Position numbers and translations under genes: made by a program | Assembly: GCA_910592005.1 (NCBI GenBank) | Contig: CAJVPP010000234.1 | Location: 1 to 39,042 of the forward strand | Length of the DNA stretch: 39,042 bases | Direction: 5' to 3' | Source: Funneliformis mosseae | Lineage: Eukaryota > Glomeromycota > Glomeromycetes > Glomerales > Glomeraceae | Notes under the pieces: generated by a model | The model's input: the letters and a program-made list of their open reading frames with translations, nothing else | What the model was told of the DNA's origin: nothing | Databases searched by the model: none | In this document: piece by piece, positions 1 to 9,526 of the stretch | Layout of the letters: every line of letters starts with the position of its first letter | Position numbering within the stretch: position 1 is the stretch's first letter

Positions 1-40
1 TATGTTCGCTATGAAGATTATTAACACATATAGTACTTAC

Positions 41-268
41 TGTCAACAGCAGGTATGACTTCGTTCTCTTCGGAAGCTGGTACGAAGGTTGCATTTAATG
101 CTTCCATATCTTCTTTGCAAATTTAGGTGCCGAAGAAGGAAGGTCATTTAAGCCAAAACCGGAACGTGAACTGGAACCGGAACCGGGACGGATACTAAGA
201 TTCCTGGTGGCACTTGTAAGATCTGAATTTTGTCTGGCAATGCGTCGACTTCCGCTTAGGTGCAGCAT
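41..268 (-). pseudogene. edge exon fragment, unrecognised Ser/Gly/Arg-rich protein
   Basis: This is a minus-strand coding-like stretch at the window edge. From an ATG at 268 one frame reads MLHLSGSRRIARQNSD and then a run rich in Ser, Gly and Arg, ending after SAPKFAKKIWKH at about 95. A second frame begins at an ATG at 107 (MEALNATFVPASEENEV) and runs straight into a strong splice donor, GTAAGT, at 40-35, so the next exon would lie outside the window. The two frames look like one protein joined by an indel or an unseen intron. Base composition is clearly less AT-rich than the rest of the window, which fits host-type or relatively young coding sequence. The short LNATFVP resembles part of a PAM2 (poly(A)-binding-protein) motif, but that is too little to assign a function. 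Confidence 0.35.
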
Positions 269-439
269 AAATCGAACTCCTACATTTTTTCGTTTTTCGA
301 AGCTTTTTGTATGATCTCTTTTGGAAAACTCTCATTTTCACTTTCCACATTTTTCGTTTCTGTGTTGCGCTTCTTGTGTGTTCTTAGGTGTCCTTTTTGG
401 ATAACTCTCCACATTTGTTTCTGCAGTTTTTTGAAGACA

Positions 440-903
440 TCAGTTAAAACAGTACGACAAAAATAAAAGCTCGGAATTTCTATCCTACAACAGAAAAAAA
501 AAGAACGTTAGTAAACTTTCTTGAATAAGCCACCCAGCCACCTAAAAAGAATTTCTTACCGGTATTGGTCCCAAGAATCCAGAATCTAAAGAATCCGGTC
601 CTACAAAAGAAACAAAAGAACGTTCTTTGAGATTCCAGCCCACACCAAAAATTCCAAAGAAACAATACACTTACCGATTTCAGAGTCCAAGAAAGCAGGT
701 ACCAAAAGAAAGCCGGTCCTAAAGAGGAAAAAAATAAATAAATAAAATAAAAATAAAAAATAAAAAACAAAAAATACAAAATAAAAAAAAAAATAAAAAA
801 CTTTATTAAAAATGGGAAGTAAAATTCCATACGTAGGGGGAATATTCTACGTAGCAGGACGTAAAAGATAAGAAACCAAAAAAGCCAGCAATAGCGACGC
901 CAT
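440..903 (-). CDS. candidate small spliced gene with two microexons, about 60 aa
   Basis: The predicted minus-strand exons are 903-851, 718-675 (44 nt), 600-560 (41 nt) and 484-440. The start codon at 903 opens a hydrophobic N-terminus (MASLLLAFLVSYLLRP) that resembles a signal peptide or membrane anchor. The introns are 850-719 (weak GTAGAA donor), 674-601 (GTAAGT...TTGTAG) and 559-485 (GTAAGA, branch site CTAAC, long pyrimidine tract, TTGTAG). Joined, the four exons stay in one frame up to a TGA at 442-440, giving a tail of LVPAFLDSE, then LDSGFLGPIP, then a Cys-containing end. The two microexons resemble each other (both start GACCGG and contain TTCTTGG), as do their introns. The last exon also has a different open frame, 483 to 280, ending ASKNEKM, so the true 3' structure may differ. 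I do not recognise the family. Confidence 0.4.
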
Positions 904-983
904 ATTAGGGGAAAAAATACGAGAAAGTGGAGCAAACAGGAAAATAAAAAAGAATAAAAATAAATATTTTTTTTTTACTCGCC

Positions 984-1036
984 ATCACGTGATTTTACGG
1001 ACCATTCTGATTGGTCCGATTGGTGACGTTATATAT
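984..1036. promoter_or_regulatory. promoter-like cluster: E-box, two CCAAT boxes, TATA
   Basis: The palindrome ATCACGTGAT (984-993) is followed by inverted CCAAT boxes ATTGG at 1010-1014 and 1019-1023, a TGACG at about 1024, and TATATAT at 1030-1036. It lies between the minus-strand gene starting at 903 and the relic ending at 1052. Read on the plus strand, the order E-box, CCAAT, TATA is promoter-like, but no plus-strand gene follows. Read on the minus strand, it sits about 80-130 bp upstream of the ATG at 903. This is motif evidence only. Confidence 0.35.
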
Positions 1037-1051
1037 GTTGTGCGTTATAGC

Positions 1052-2472
1052 CTATTTTAGACTGATCTTATAATGCCTTAAGAAGGTTTGGCCAGCATTA
1101 GTCATCTGACGCATGTCAACTGTCAGTTGACTCAAATCGACACCTGCAAAAAATTCGTAATAGTGATAAAGAATTTTCTTATAACGAAGGTCCGATCAGC
1201 CCGGACAATTCGTTATATCAAGAGTTGACTGTAACCATTCCATAAGCAGCGGGTGAATATTGGTGATACCAAATGTGTCAACGAAGTATTTTTTATCTTC
1301 ATCAAACATAGATTCGTGTAATTCATGAAACTTGTAACATTCTTTATTGCGTCAACCAACTCTCTCAAGCTTGGTAATTTTGGCATTGCCATTTTCAATG
1401 ACTTATTCGGGACTTTATAGGAAGATCTTGTCTCTGGCATAAAAAAGTCCATTCATTCACTACCAATAATTTTCTAGAGTTGGAATCTCATTCCCACCTT
1501 GGTCCTGAGGAAAAAGGTATTGTCGTATTATCGGATTGCGACCAGTCGATTCTTTTGATGCCCGTTGAGAGCTGTGATACACCAAACGCAACGTTGTTAA
1601 TCTTTTCCTGTCTTGATTTCCAGGAGACATTGATTGTTCTTGGATGCCTCCAACGATTGGGATCCAATTATTTTTATCCTTTAACCAATTTGATTGAGAT
1701 GCCGAAAAAGAAATTTTACCTGATTCAGATAAGTGAATTTTATTGTCCCTTTCCTCTCTAGACTTTTCTTTAGGAGGAAATAGTTTGTCTTATTCTTCCT
1801 GATATTTTACTTCATGAGGGAAAGCTGATCGTGTAAAGGTAACAGAGAGCATCCCATGGGGAAGTTATGCTCCATGCTCTCTCATAATTATTGGTTCTGG
1901 AAAATTGGTTGAAAATTCGTTAGTTTCTCCTCTTAATGTGCATTAAAGGGCAAACATACATGGAGTAAAACCAAACATCGAGATATACCTTTATGGCAGA
2001 TGATATCGGTTGAAAGCTTTCTTTCCCTTTTTGCTCGTCTTCACCATGTAATCCCAGATCTAGGTGAAAATATAGTTGCCTGGCAAAACTCTCGGGTTTC
2101 GACGGAGTCATTGGCAAAACTGTTAAATACTTATTAACAAATCCGTCGAAATATAGTGTTTCGACATTTGCCATTTGCTAAAATGAGTGAGTTTTACCAG
2201 GCAACTATAGGTGAAAAGTACTTAAAAGAAATTTTCATTTTCTTGTTTTACGTAATAAATAGCTAAAAATAACTTACCTTGTTTAACGTCCTTTCCTCCC
2301 TAGAATCAAGATTATTGAAAGTAAAAGCGAAGTTATTGTTATCCATAATGACGTTTGATAAATGATGAATATCAGTAAATATTAATGACGTTTTCTTATT
2401 GAATAATAAAAACGGTATAAGTGTGTGTAAACTAGGTAACGGGGACCGTTGTGAGTCCGGAGCTCTTTGCAT
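1052..2472 (-). pseudogene. broken spliced gene of unknown family
   Basis: I see a chain of long minus-strand coding frames here. Exon 1 starts at an ATG at 2472 (MQRAPDSQRSPLPS) and ends LDSREERTLNK just before a GTAAGT donor. The intron 2277-2178 ends CATTTTAG, and the next exon continues in phase (QMANVETLYFDGFVNKYL, then FHLDLGLHGEDEQKGKESF). Past about 1990 the frame is broken. A further frame from about 1880 to 1461 reads MLSVTFTRSAFPHEVKYQEE, a TAA, then DKLFPPKEKSREERDNK, and ends GNEIPTLENYW. Another piece (1452-1052) reads MPKLPSLRELVDAIKN, shifts frame, then FDEDKKYFVDTFGITN and finally DMRQMTNAGQTFLRHYK before a TAG. Internal stops are mostly TAA, consistent with former Gln codons. 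The composition is clearly coding, but I cannot name the family. It may be a host gene or a transposon accessory protein. Confidence 0.5.
2071..2209. repeat. inverted repeat spanning exon 2 and its intron in the 2.4-kb relic
   Basis: The 21-nt arm at 2071-2091 (TATAGTTGCCTGGCAAAACTC) is repeated in inverted orientation at 2189-2209 with a single C/T mismatch. A smaller nested pair is present at about 2096-2106 and 2143-2153 (TTTCGACGG and its complement). The left arm lies in the coding part of exon 2 and the right arm lies in the upstream intron. It could be a small fold-back insertion or a local inverted duplication. Confidence 0.7.
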
Positions 2473-3047
2473 ATTTTAGAAGTAAAAAAAAGCGAAAAAA
2501 TAATACTATAGTACGTACTTATATATTTTTTTCTCCCACAACGAACAAAATTTTAGAAGTAATTTAAGAAAATAATTTTTAACACAAACGGATTATTATT
2601 ATTATTATTACACTGATTATCTAACCATCAACATCAATATGATTTTTTTTTATTATTATCACATGATTCGAATATAATATCACGTGAACGGACAGACAGA
2701 CGGAAACCATGATTTTCATATTACATAGAAGTATATCGTCCTTCGCTTACGCTCCGGACAATAAAGTAAATTTTTTTCAGGGCAAACGACATTTTTTTTC
2801 TTGAAAACAACATAATTTTCGGTGCTTTACCAAGGGTAATATTGATTTATTTATTATATATTTTTATTTTACATAAACATACCTAAATAAAAATTTTATT
2901 CTACATAGCGAAAAATTTGGGAGGTTTTGCTATTAAAATATCGCCCAAAATTTACGCACAACCTGTGTCACATCCCCTCATTTTAATCTTTATATGCATT
3001 CTGGGGGGTGGAAAATATATATTTCACCCCTCTCTTAGATCATGCAA

Positions 3048-3857
3048 CTTCGATTTTCGGTTCACGTAACATTGAAATTTAAAATCGACCCGGAGACCCG
3101 GAGTTTATTAATGATTATTTTATTAATAAAAAAGTTTATATATAAAGATTATATCATCTGATTGGTCAGCCTTTAAGGGGACAAAGGCCATGCAAAATAA
3201 CTTTCATATTCTGTGACCCGGCCTTGTCAGTTTACGAAAATTCAGGATATTTTTTTTATAGTAATATTTTTATCATATGACCTTACATGATAAAATCGGC
3301 ACATCAGATTTTGTTTAAAAGAAAGCGACGAAAGAAAGATTTGTGTAATACTTACATATGGACAAGAAAAAAATAACCGGGTTACCGTGTCAATTTTAAA
3401 ATTTTATCTAAAATTTTTTTTGCCCGGCCTAATCATACGACAATTACAATTCATTTCAAAATCATCGTAACTCCGTCAAAATGCCTATTACCCATGTAAA
3501 ATACGTTACAATTCTAAAGATTGGGAAACTTTAACTGTTGAGAAAGAAACAAAAATAAGATTTTTTTGGAAATATATCGATTCTATATTTATCACCTGAC
3601 TGATGGGAAGCAGATTTTGAAGTGAAGTTTAGCCCATCAAAATCATTAGTTGGAGAATAAATTTCAGCACAAGGTATTGCTTGGAAAGCTGCATGAAACT
3701 AATGAGCTGTAAGAAAGGAATTATACATAACGATAATACTATAAAGCTTTAATCTACCAATAAAATTATACTTTATAGTCACATGATAAACTTTTTATAT
3801 ATAAACTTTTTTTTGTCAAAATGACCCGGCCGGGTGACATGAACCGAAAAATCGATG
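3048..3857. repeat. inverted-repeat pair, possible non-autonomous element
   Basis: The sequence CTTCGATTTTCGGTTCACGTAAC (3048-3070) recurs inverted at 3834-3857 with a few mismatches. Further in, the AAAAAAGTTTATATATAAA block at about 3128-3146 recurs inverted at about 3795-3815, each followed by a TATCAT-type stretch. The arms are therefore imperfect, about 100 bp long, and about 800 bp apart. CCCGG motifs recur inside (about 3091, 3103, 3215, 3422), and ACCCGGCCGGGT near the right arm is a perfect 12-bp palindrome. No transposase lies between the arms. I did not find a clear target-site duplication, so the element boundaries are uncertain. Confidence 0.45.
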
Positions 3858-4132
3858 AAATTTTACTTGTGATAAGTTAGTCACGAGATTTCATAAAATT
3901 CACGTGATCTTACAGTAAAGTTATTTTAATTCCACTTCGCCATAGCCGTTGTCAACTTTAAAATTTAGAAAATAATTTCATTTAGGGTGATAATACATAG
4001 ATTTACAGATAATAAATGATTCCTGTCGTGTGTACCTAAATGTAAATAGAAAAATATTTATGTTTTTTTTATATTCCTATAATTATATGGTACCAGGATA
4101 AAACTGGTTTGCTGACATAAAAGTATTTTATT

Positions 4133-4192
4133 AAAAAATGCAAGCTTCGTCAGGGTATGAACCCCGGGAAATGCCACAAACTAACCAGCCAA
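4133..4192 (-). repeat. tRNA-like / SINE-like fragment
   Basis: On the minus strand the sequence contains TGGTTAGTTTGTGG, which resembles a pol III A box. About 20 nt later GGGGTTCATACCC resembles a B box, and a run of T (complement of 4133-4138) follows as a possible pol III terminator. The A-to-B spacing is shorter than in a tRNA gene and the cloverleaf cannot be completed, so this is at best a truncated tRNA-derived SINE or a chance match. Confidence 0.25.
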
Positions 4193-5836
4193 AATAAAAG
4201 GCTTGCTAACAACAAGTAGAAAGGTTGCAAGTTATAACGACTCTGGAAAAAAATTGATTTCCTTTAAAAGTATAATTCAACATTATAATCATGAAGTTTG
4301 TTTAGTGCTTGAGCCTTAAAGTCGAAGCGGAAATTGGAGACTTGATCTACTTCCCTTGGTTCAGCATGATTGATACTGAAATAATAAAAAAAATGACTTA
4401 ATTGTTTATCACACATCCTTTCATTAATGAAAGAAAATTTTTTTTTATATTAGTTAATTTTTGTTTGAAAAATTCAATATATAAAATAGTTTTTTGGTTC
4501 CTTTGTGAGATTAGTGAACTAAGAAGTTAAAATATTAGAACAAGAACAAAAAATTTCCAATTTAGAGATAGAATGAAATGACCCTAGGGTTGTCCTTAAA
4601 CTCTAAAACTACAAATTTAATATATAAATAACAATAAGGTTTGCACAATTATTTTATAAACGTTTAATTAATATCACCTTATTATTCTATACATACTATT
4701 TCTATCATGCATTTGATGCCCTTTAAGATTATTTAAAAATCGTCTAAAGGAAAAAAACAGTTAGATAATAAAAATTATGACATCGCATAGATCATGATTA
4801 ATCTTAGAAAATTTGTATATCGGACTTTTTGGTAAAGCCACCTATATAGAACACAAATACTTTCCAATCAAAAATTTCAATATATTAAGCCTTCAGATAT
4901 TTATAGTTTGGCGTATTAAAGTGGGAAATTTTTAGCGGAACTCCTCCATTTGAAGATAAGTTTAATAATAATCAAGACTTTCTTATCACTATTACTTGTC
5001 ATAAACTTGTGAGATTACTATAAAGATACATAATGATCACTGCTACAGTATATTTAATTCATCAAAATTTATATATTTTTTCGCAAAAGATATTTGAGAA
5101 TAATTTTTCTTTATCTTTTTTTTTTTTTAAAAAAAAACTTCAATTTGCTTTAATTAGTTAGATAATTCTCAAAATTGGTATTTAAAAGTAGATAAAATTC
5201 ACTTAATTACTCAGTCCTGTCCTGAATAACTGTTGGTTTAAAACCTACTGAAAGTCATATTATTTATCTCCAAAAATACCCAAAATCATAATTTTTGTGA
5301 TAAGCAATGATAGTTAGCTTCATTCTGATAATGGTTCAACCGTCACACTATAATAAGTTTAGGTCAGATAATGCATTCGTTCAAAATATACCAAAAACCT
5401 GACCTGGTATTTAAGTTAAAAATTATGAAATATTGTCAAGTAAAAATGTTAATATACTTTATGTAAAATTTTATGAACTTAAACAATTCAATCATTTAAA
5501 AATTAACGCAATTTTACGAAACACTATTTAACATGTTCCTTCATTAATTTTCAAGTAGATGATTTCACAATGATTAAATGACCAGGGTAACCATTCTTTA
5601 AAAACATTTGAAGTTTGTACCAACTCATTGAATTGTCCATTCTGATGCTACAACCTGGGCAGCTTATAATATTTTTATTTTTGGGTTTCAATTCAACCGC
5701 TGATTTGATTTCTTCAGACTTTCTTATGATGATTAAAACACAGATTAAACCATTCAAGAAATTTATGATTATGACTTTTATATTGAAAATTCATAAAATG
5801 GATTTCAGGTGTTAACTGCAGAAATTGAAAAGTATA

Positions 5837-7342
5837 CAGAGAGTCTTTAAAAGGTTATGCACACTTTTTTTGTATGAATTTTAATAATATTTTTATTAAG
5901 TAAGCAAATGATCATCAAATAATAAATATTGTTTCTAGAATAATAAATTAAACTTTGTACTAAGCTGTTTATTATTTGATCAGGCCACCATTTTCATCTA
6001 AATATATCACCAATATCATAAATATAATAAACATCACAAATTTCGCAAAAATTGTAAACCCTGCACGATTTGTTTTATGCACTCATAATTTGAGACAACC
6101 ATGTGAATTTTCTCACACTAATTAAAAAAGAATAAATAAACCAAAAAATATGAAAAAAATTTTTAACCTTACCTTAAAAAAATGGATAAAGGAAAAGATC
6201 TTACTGAGTCCCAAAAAAGCGCTATTCTTTATGGATATCAACTTAGCCATTCATGCAGAAAAATTGCAGAAACTGTAGGATGTGAACACTCTACAGTTTC
6301 AGCTTGTATAAGAAGGTATAAAGACACTGGGTCTACTGATACAAAGCCACATTTTGGACAACCACGCCTTTTCATAACTCCAAATTGTAACTAACTTAAA
6401 TGATTGATTACAAAGAAAAAAATCGCCATAAATATACCCATGAAGTGCAAGCTCTTTGGAAAAAGAGTCAGGGCAGGATGCTTCTACCCCTACCATCCGT
6501 TGAATACTTCATATTATTGGATTAAATAATTGTACAGCTAGGCGAAAACCATTTATTTCACCTGAAAACATTGTAAAGCGACTTGCACAGGCACAAGAAC
6601 ATGCACACTGGACTGTGCAAGACTGGAAAAAGGTTCTTTAGACTGATAAATCAACCTTTTCTCAGTTTCAACAATCACATACTAGCCGGGTTTAGTAAGA
6701 ACCATCTGAGAAATAGTTACCTGCTTGTGTTTTAATAACAGTGAAGTACAGTCTAAGTCAGATGTTCTGGGAAAGTTTTTCTGCATAAGGATTAGGACCA
6801 ATTATCCCTTTAATTGGTTCTGTAAATGGTGCAGTGCATCTCAAAACTATACGCAAGCATGTTATCTTTACTATAAAGTAATTTTTTTCAAATAAAGATG
6901 GTATTTTTGAAGAAGAAAATGCTCCTTGTCACAAAAGCAAAATTGTTGCAGAATTTCGTGTAAAAAAATATATCTGAACCCTTAAATGGCCTACTTAAAG
7001 CCTTGACCTTAACCCAATCGAAAATCTATGGATGAAATTAAAAAAATCCTTCAAAGCCAAAAAGTAAAGCCCACTAACTTTTTCTCACTTAAATGACAAG
7101 TACGAAAGGCTTGGAAATCAATTACTTCTGAAAAAATTAAAAATTTGTCGAAAGTATGCTTTGACAAATTCAAGCGGTAATAAATGCAAATGGTAGTCTG
7201 ACCAAGTATTAAACCCTTAATAAAATATATATTTTAAAAGTCTAGAAACATTATTTATTATTTGTAAATTACCTAATTTTTTAATAAAATTTTGAGTAAA
7301 TTCGCACAAAAAAAGTGTGCGTAAACTTTTAGAAACCCTCTG
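5837..7342 (+). mobile_element. complete but inactive Tc1/mariner element
   Basis: The element is bounded by TA dinucleotides at 5835-5836 and 7343-7344, the target duplication expected of Tc1/mariner transposons. Its ends are inverted repeats of about 65 bp: the left end reads CAGAGAGTCTTTAAAAGGTT and continues through ACACTTTTTTTG, and the right end is its imperfect complement finishing CCCTCTG at 7342. The total length is 1506 bp, typical for the superfamily. It carries one degraded transposase reading left to right. Non-coding flanks of about 340 and 160 bp separate the TIRs from the coding part. Confidence 0.9.
6182..7180 (+). pseudogene. Tc1/mariner transposase, frameshifted and with stops
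   Basis: This would be the DDE transposase that cuts and pastes the surrounding element. The ATG at 6182 begins an N-terminal helix-turn-helix region (MDKGKDLTESQKSAILYGYQ, then RKIAETVGCEHSTVSACIRR), followed by a GQPR-type GRPR linker. Homology then continues through at least one frameshift near 6470 (INRLLHIIG-like stretch, then EHAHWTVQDWKKVL). The first catalytic Asp is visible at 6645-6647 in TDKSTF, preceded by TAG (6639-6641) where family members have Trp. The second acidic position is in EEENAPCHKSK, where GAA (6915-6917) replaces the usual Asp. The final Glu is in LDLNPIENLW (7020-7022). The reading ends FDKFKR with TAA at 7178. More than ten in-frame stops make it non-functional. 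Confidence 0.9.
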
Positions 7343-8444
7343 TAATTAATATAACCCAAATTTATTTGTCTTAATACTTTAAAATTAATATTCATAATAA
7401 CATGAAGGAATTTTTTTAATTATATTGAATTTTATTTATTTTAAGAGTAGTTAATTTTTTTAATTTATTAATTATAGTTTTTTTAAAAAATTATTTGTTG
7501 AAAGCAATTATTTTCTATAAATACTATTTGAATTTTTTTTTATAAATTTTAAGAAAAATACATTGATGAATTCTTGAATTCTGAAAACTAAATCAAATAA
7601 ATTCATAGAGTTTTTATCAGGTTGCTGCAATATTGAAAAGTGTGCACGTGAACATTCTTGTTTATAACAGCAAAATTTACTGACACTTTTTGTATCACAC
7701 GTGATTTTTGGTCAGCATTTTGGCAATGAGAAATTGTCTAAAATTATCCATGTGATGAATGATAAATTAAATCACTGAAAAAATTCTTTGTTCTCAGAAT
7801 ACTCAGAACAATTGGAGTATAAATGTGTCAGTGATAAATTTTATTTGAATATTTCGATAATTTATTATACTTGCATTTTTAAAAAATTTCCTCATCATAG
7901 TTAAACAGGTTTTACATATATAAAATTATAAAAAAAAAATATTTGATAGAGGGTCTCGAGACATTTTTCTAGTTTATAACCCATGTGGCAGTCAATAGTT
8001 TTATTGATCTACTTAACAGATAATGTTACGTGCTTAAAAATTAGTTTAGGATAGAGTATATTAATTCGAATCTAGGCTCAATGTTTAACTATATGAATTA
8101 TTCTATTGCATTCAACACTTAATTAAGATATTAACATTTAATAAAAATTGATTGCACAGTAATTTTTAATATTATATTTATTTTAATTGAACAGGCGCAG
8201 TAACTTAAATCTTAACATATATTTTAATGTAAAAATATAATTATTTATAAATAACAAGTTTACTATTCAGTATTAGTGATAATTTTTATCAGTGTGTGGT
8301 CGTGAGGTATGTGCACTTGGTAGTGTTATATGATTGCATTATAACTATACATTAATTAAAGTCTAAATGTCAAATTAATTATTTTCTTTATCTAATTTAT
8401 ACTTAATTTTAATTAATGGTTAGCGTAGCCAGCCGCGATTATTG

Positions 8445-8483
8445 CTAGCTAAGAGTTTGTCCTTTAGACAAACTTTTAGCTAG
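8445..8483. repeat. strong hairpin
   Basis: The arm CTAGCTAAGAGTTTGTC (8445-8461) pairs with GACAAACTTTTAGCTAG (8467-8483) at 16 of 17 positions across a 5-nt loop, and weaker complementarity (ATTATTG/CAATAAT) continues outward. Just upstream is a GC-rich patch (GTAGCCAGCCGCG, about 8424-8437). Hairpins of this kind occur at Helitron 3' ends and in MITEs, but nothing else supports either here. Confidence 0.6.
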
Positions 8484-9343
8484 TACTAATTACAATAATA
8501 TTACTCTCAATATCTATCATGTTTGCAAAATTATCATTTTCCAGAGATTTCTGGTTGTATTTGAGATTATTAAAATTCCTCATAAAAGTCTTTCATTATT
8601 AAAAAAAAATATATATATTTTCGCAATAGAAAATTCAAAAAAAATTTTTGAAACTATCGTTGCTGAAAAAAAAAATAGTAAATTTGAACATATAAAATAA
8701 AGGAGTTTTTTAAAAAAAGAATATGATAAAACGAGCGAACATAAAAGAAAAAAAAGGTAAGCTAAAAAAGTTTATTTTATGAAAATTTGATCATTACGCA
8801 ATCCACATTTACGCATTTATGTGACACTGGTAAAAATAACCAGCGGTATTACATAGTAATTTTATATAAATAAATACATTTAATTTAATTATCGTGAGGT
8901 AGAAAACAGACCTATATTTTTTCCTAATTAGTCTTTGTACACAGTAATACAAGTCTCATATTCTTATATCAAAAATTAATCGTTTCCACAAAGTTCTCAT
9001 TTTAAGATCAACAAAACACTTGCCCAAGATACTCTTTTTTGGTTAAATCGATATGCACAATTTTGGTTGCGAATTTAATAATAGTAGTATAGAGTACTAA
9101 TCTTAATCGATTAGGATTTCTTACTCGATTACCAATAGTTAGTAGATTTTGGATTATGGATTATAACACCCTACCCACCTTCCTTGCGAATGTGAGTTGT
9201 ATATATGCATTTTATTTTGTAGTGGCTTGTCATTTCATTAGTTTGAATATGATTTATTAATTTCCAAAACTAGTAAATGAATACATTTTGGCTTTGATAG
9301 CTTATTTTAATTTTTTGTTTGTTAAATTATTATTTATTAAGCT

Positions 9344-9526
9344 TATAGATACCTGCTGAAACCTTCTCAAAATAATTTCGTCATACCCTTTTCTATGTTT
9401 TTAATATAGTTTTAACAGTTTTGGTTTTTATCGTATTGAAAGGGTTTCGTTGTATCCCTTATTATAATTTTAATATAGTTTCGTCTAAGTTTTGACTGTT
9501 ATTAAGAGGTTTCGTTCCTCATCATT
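9344..9526 (-). mobile_element. 183-bp MITE family, copy A
   Basis: Copy A matches, in reverse orientation, the elements at about 13837-14019 and 31215-31397 along its whole length. It is flanked by TATTAAGCT (9335-9343) and AATTAAGTT (9527-9535), a 7/9 match fitting an aged 9-bp target-site duplication. The ends form imperfect inverted repeats (TATAGATACCTGCTGAAACC on the left). It has no coding capacity. The interior consists of two related half-units, each with an AACTATATTAAAA block followed by GGGxTAxxACGAAA. Nine-bp duplications are typical of Mutator-like (MULE) elements, so it is probably a MULE-derived MITE. Confidence 0.85.

Larger units (their letters stand above)
2473..5834. other. 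non-coding AT-rich stretch
   Basis: I see no credible coding sequence in 2473-5834. It holds a short (ATT)n run at about 2592-2610, a GGACAGACAGACGG tract at about 2690, an imperfect palindrome at about 3003-3029 (GGGGTGG...CACCCC), repeated CCCGGCC-type motifs, an inverted-repeat pair (3048/3857), and a tRNA-like fragment at about 4145-4195. The short frames at 5551-5815 overlap each other on opposite strands and show no family features. Confidence 0.6.

Noticed and set aside
260..466. Plus-strand frame of 68 codons
   Set aside because: It is the reverse of minus-strand coding sequence and has low complexity (Ser/Phe-rich).
480..935. Long minus-strand frame of 151 codons
   Set aside because: It is dominated by Phe/Ile/Leu/Tyr from T-rich introns. 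Spliced exons with good sites explain the region better.
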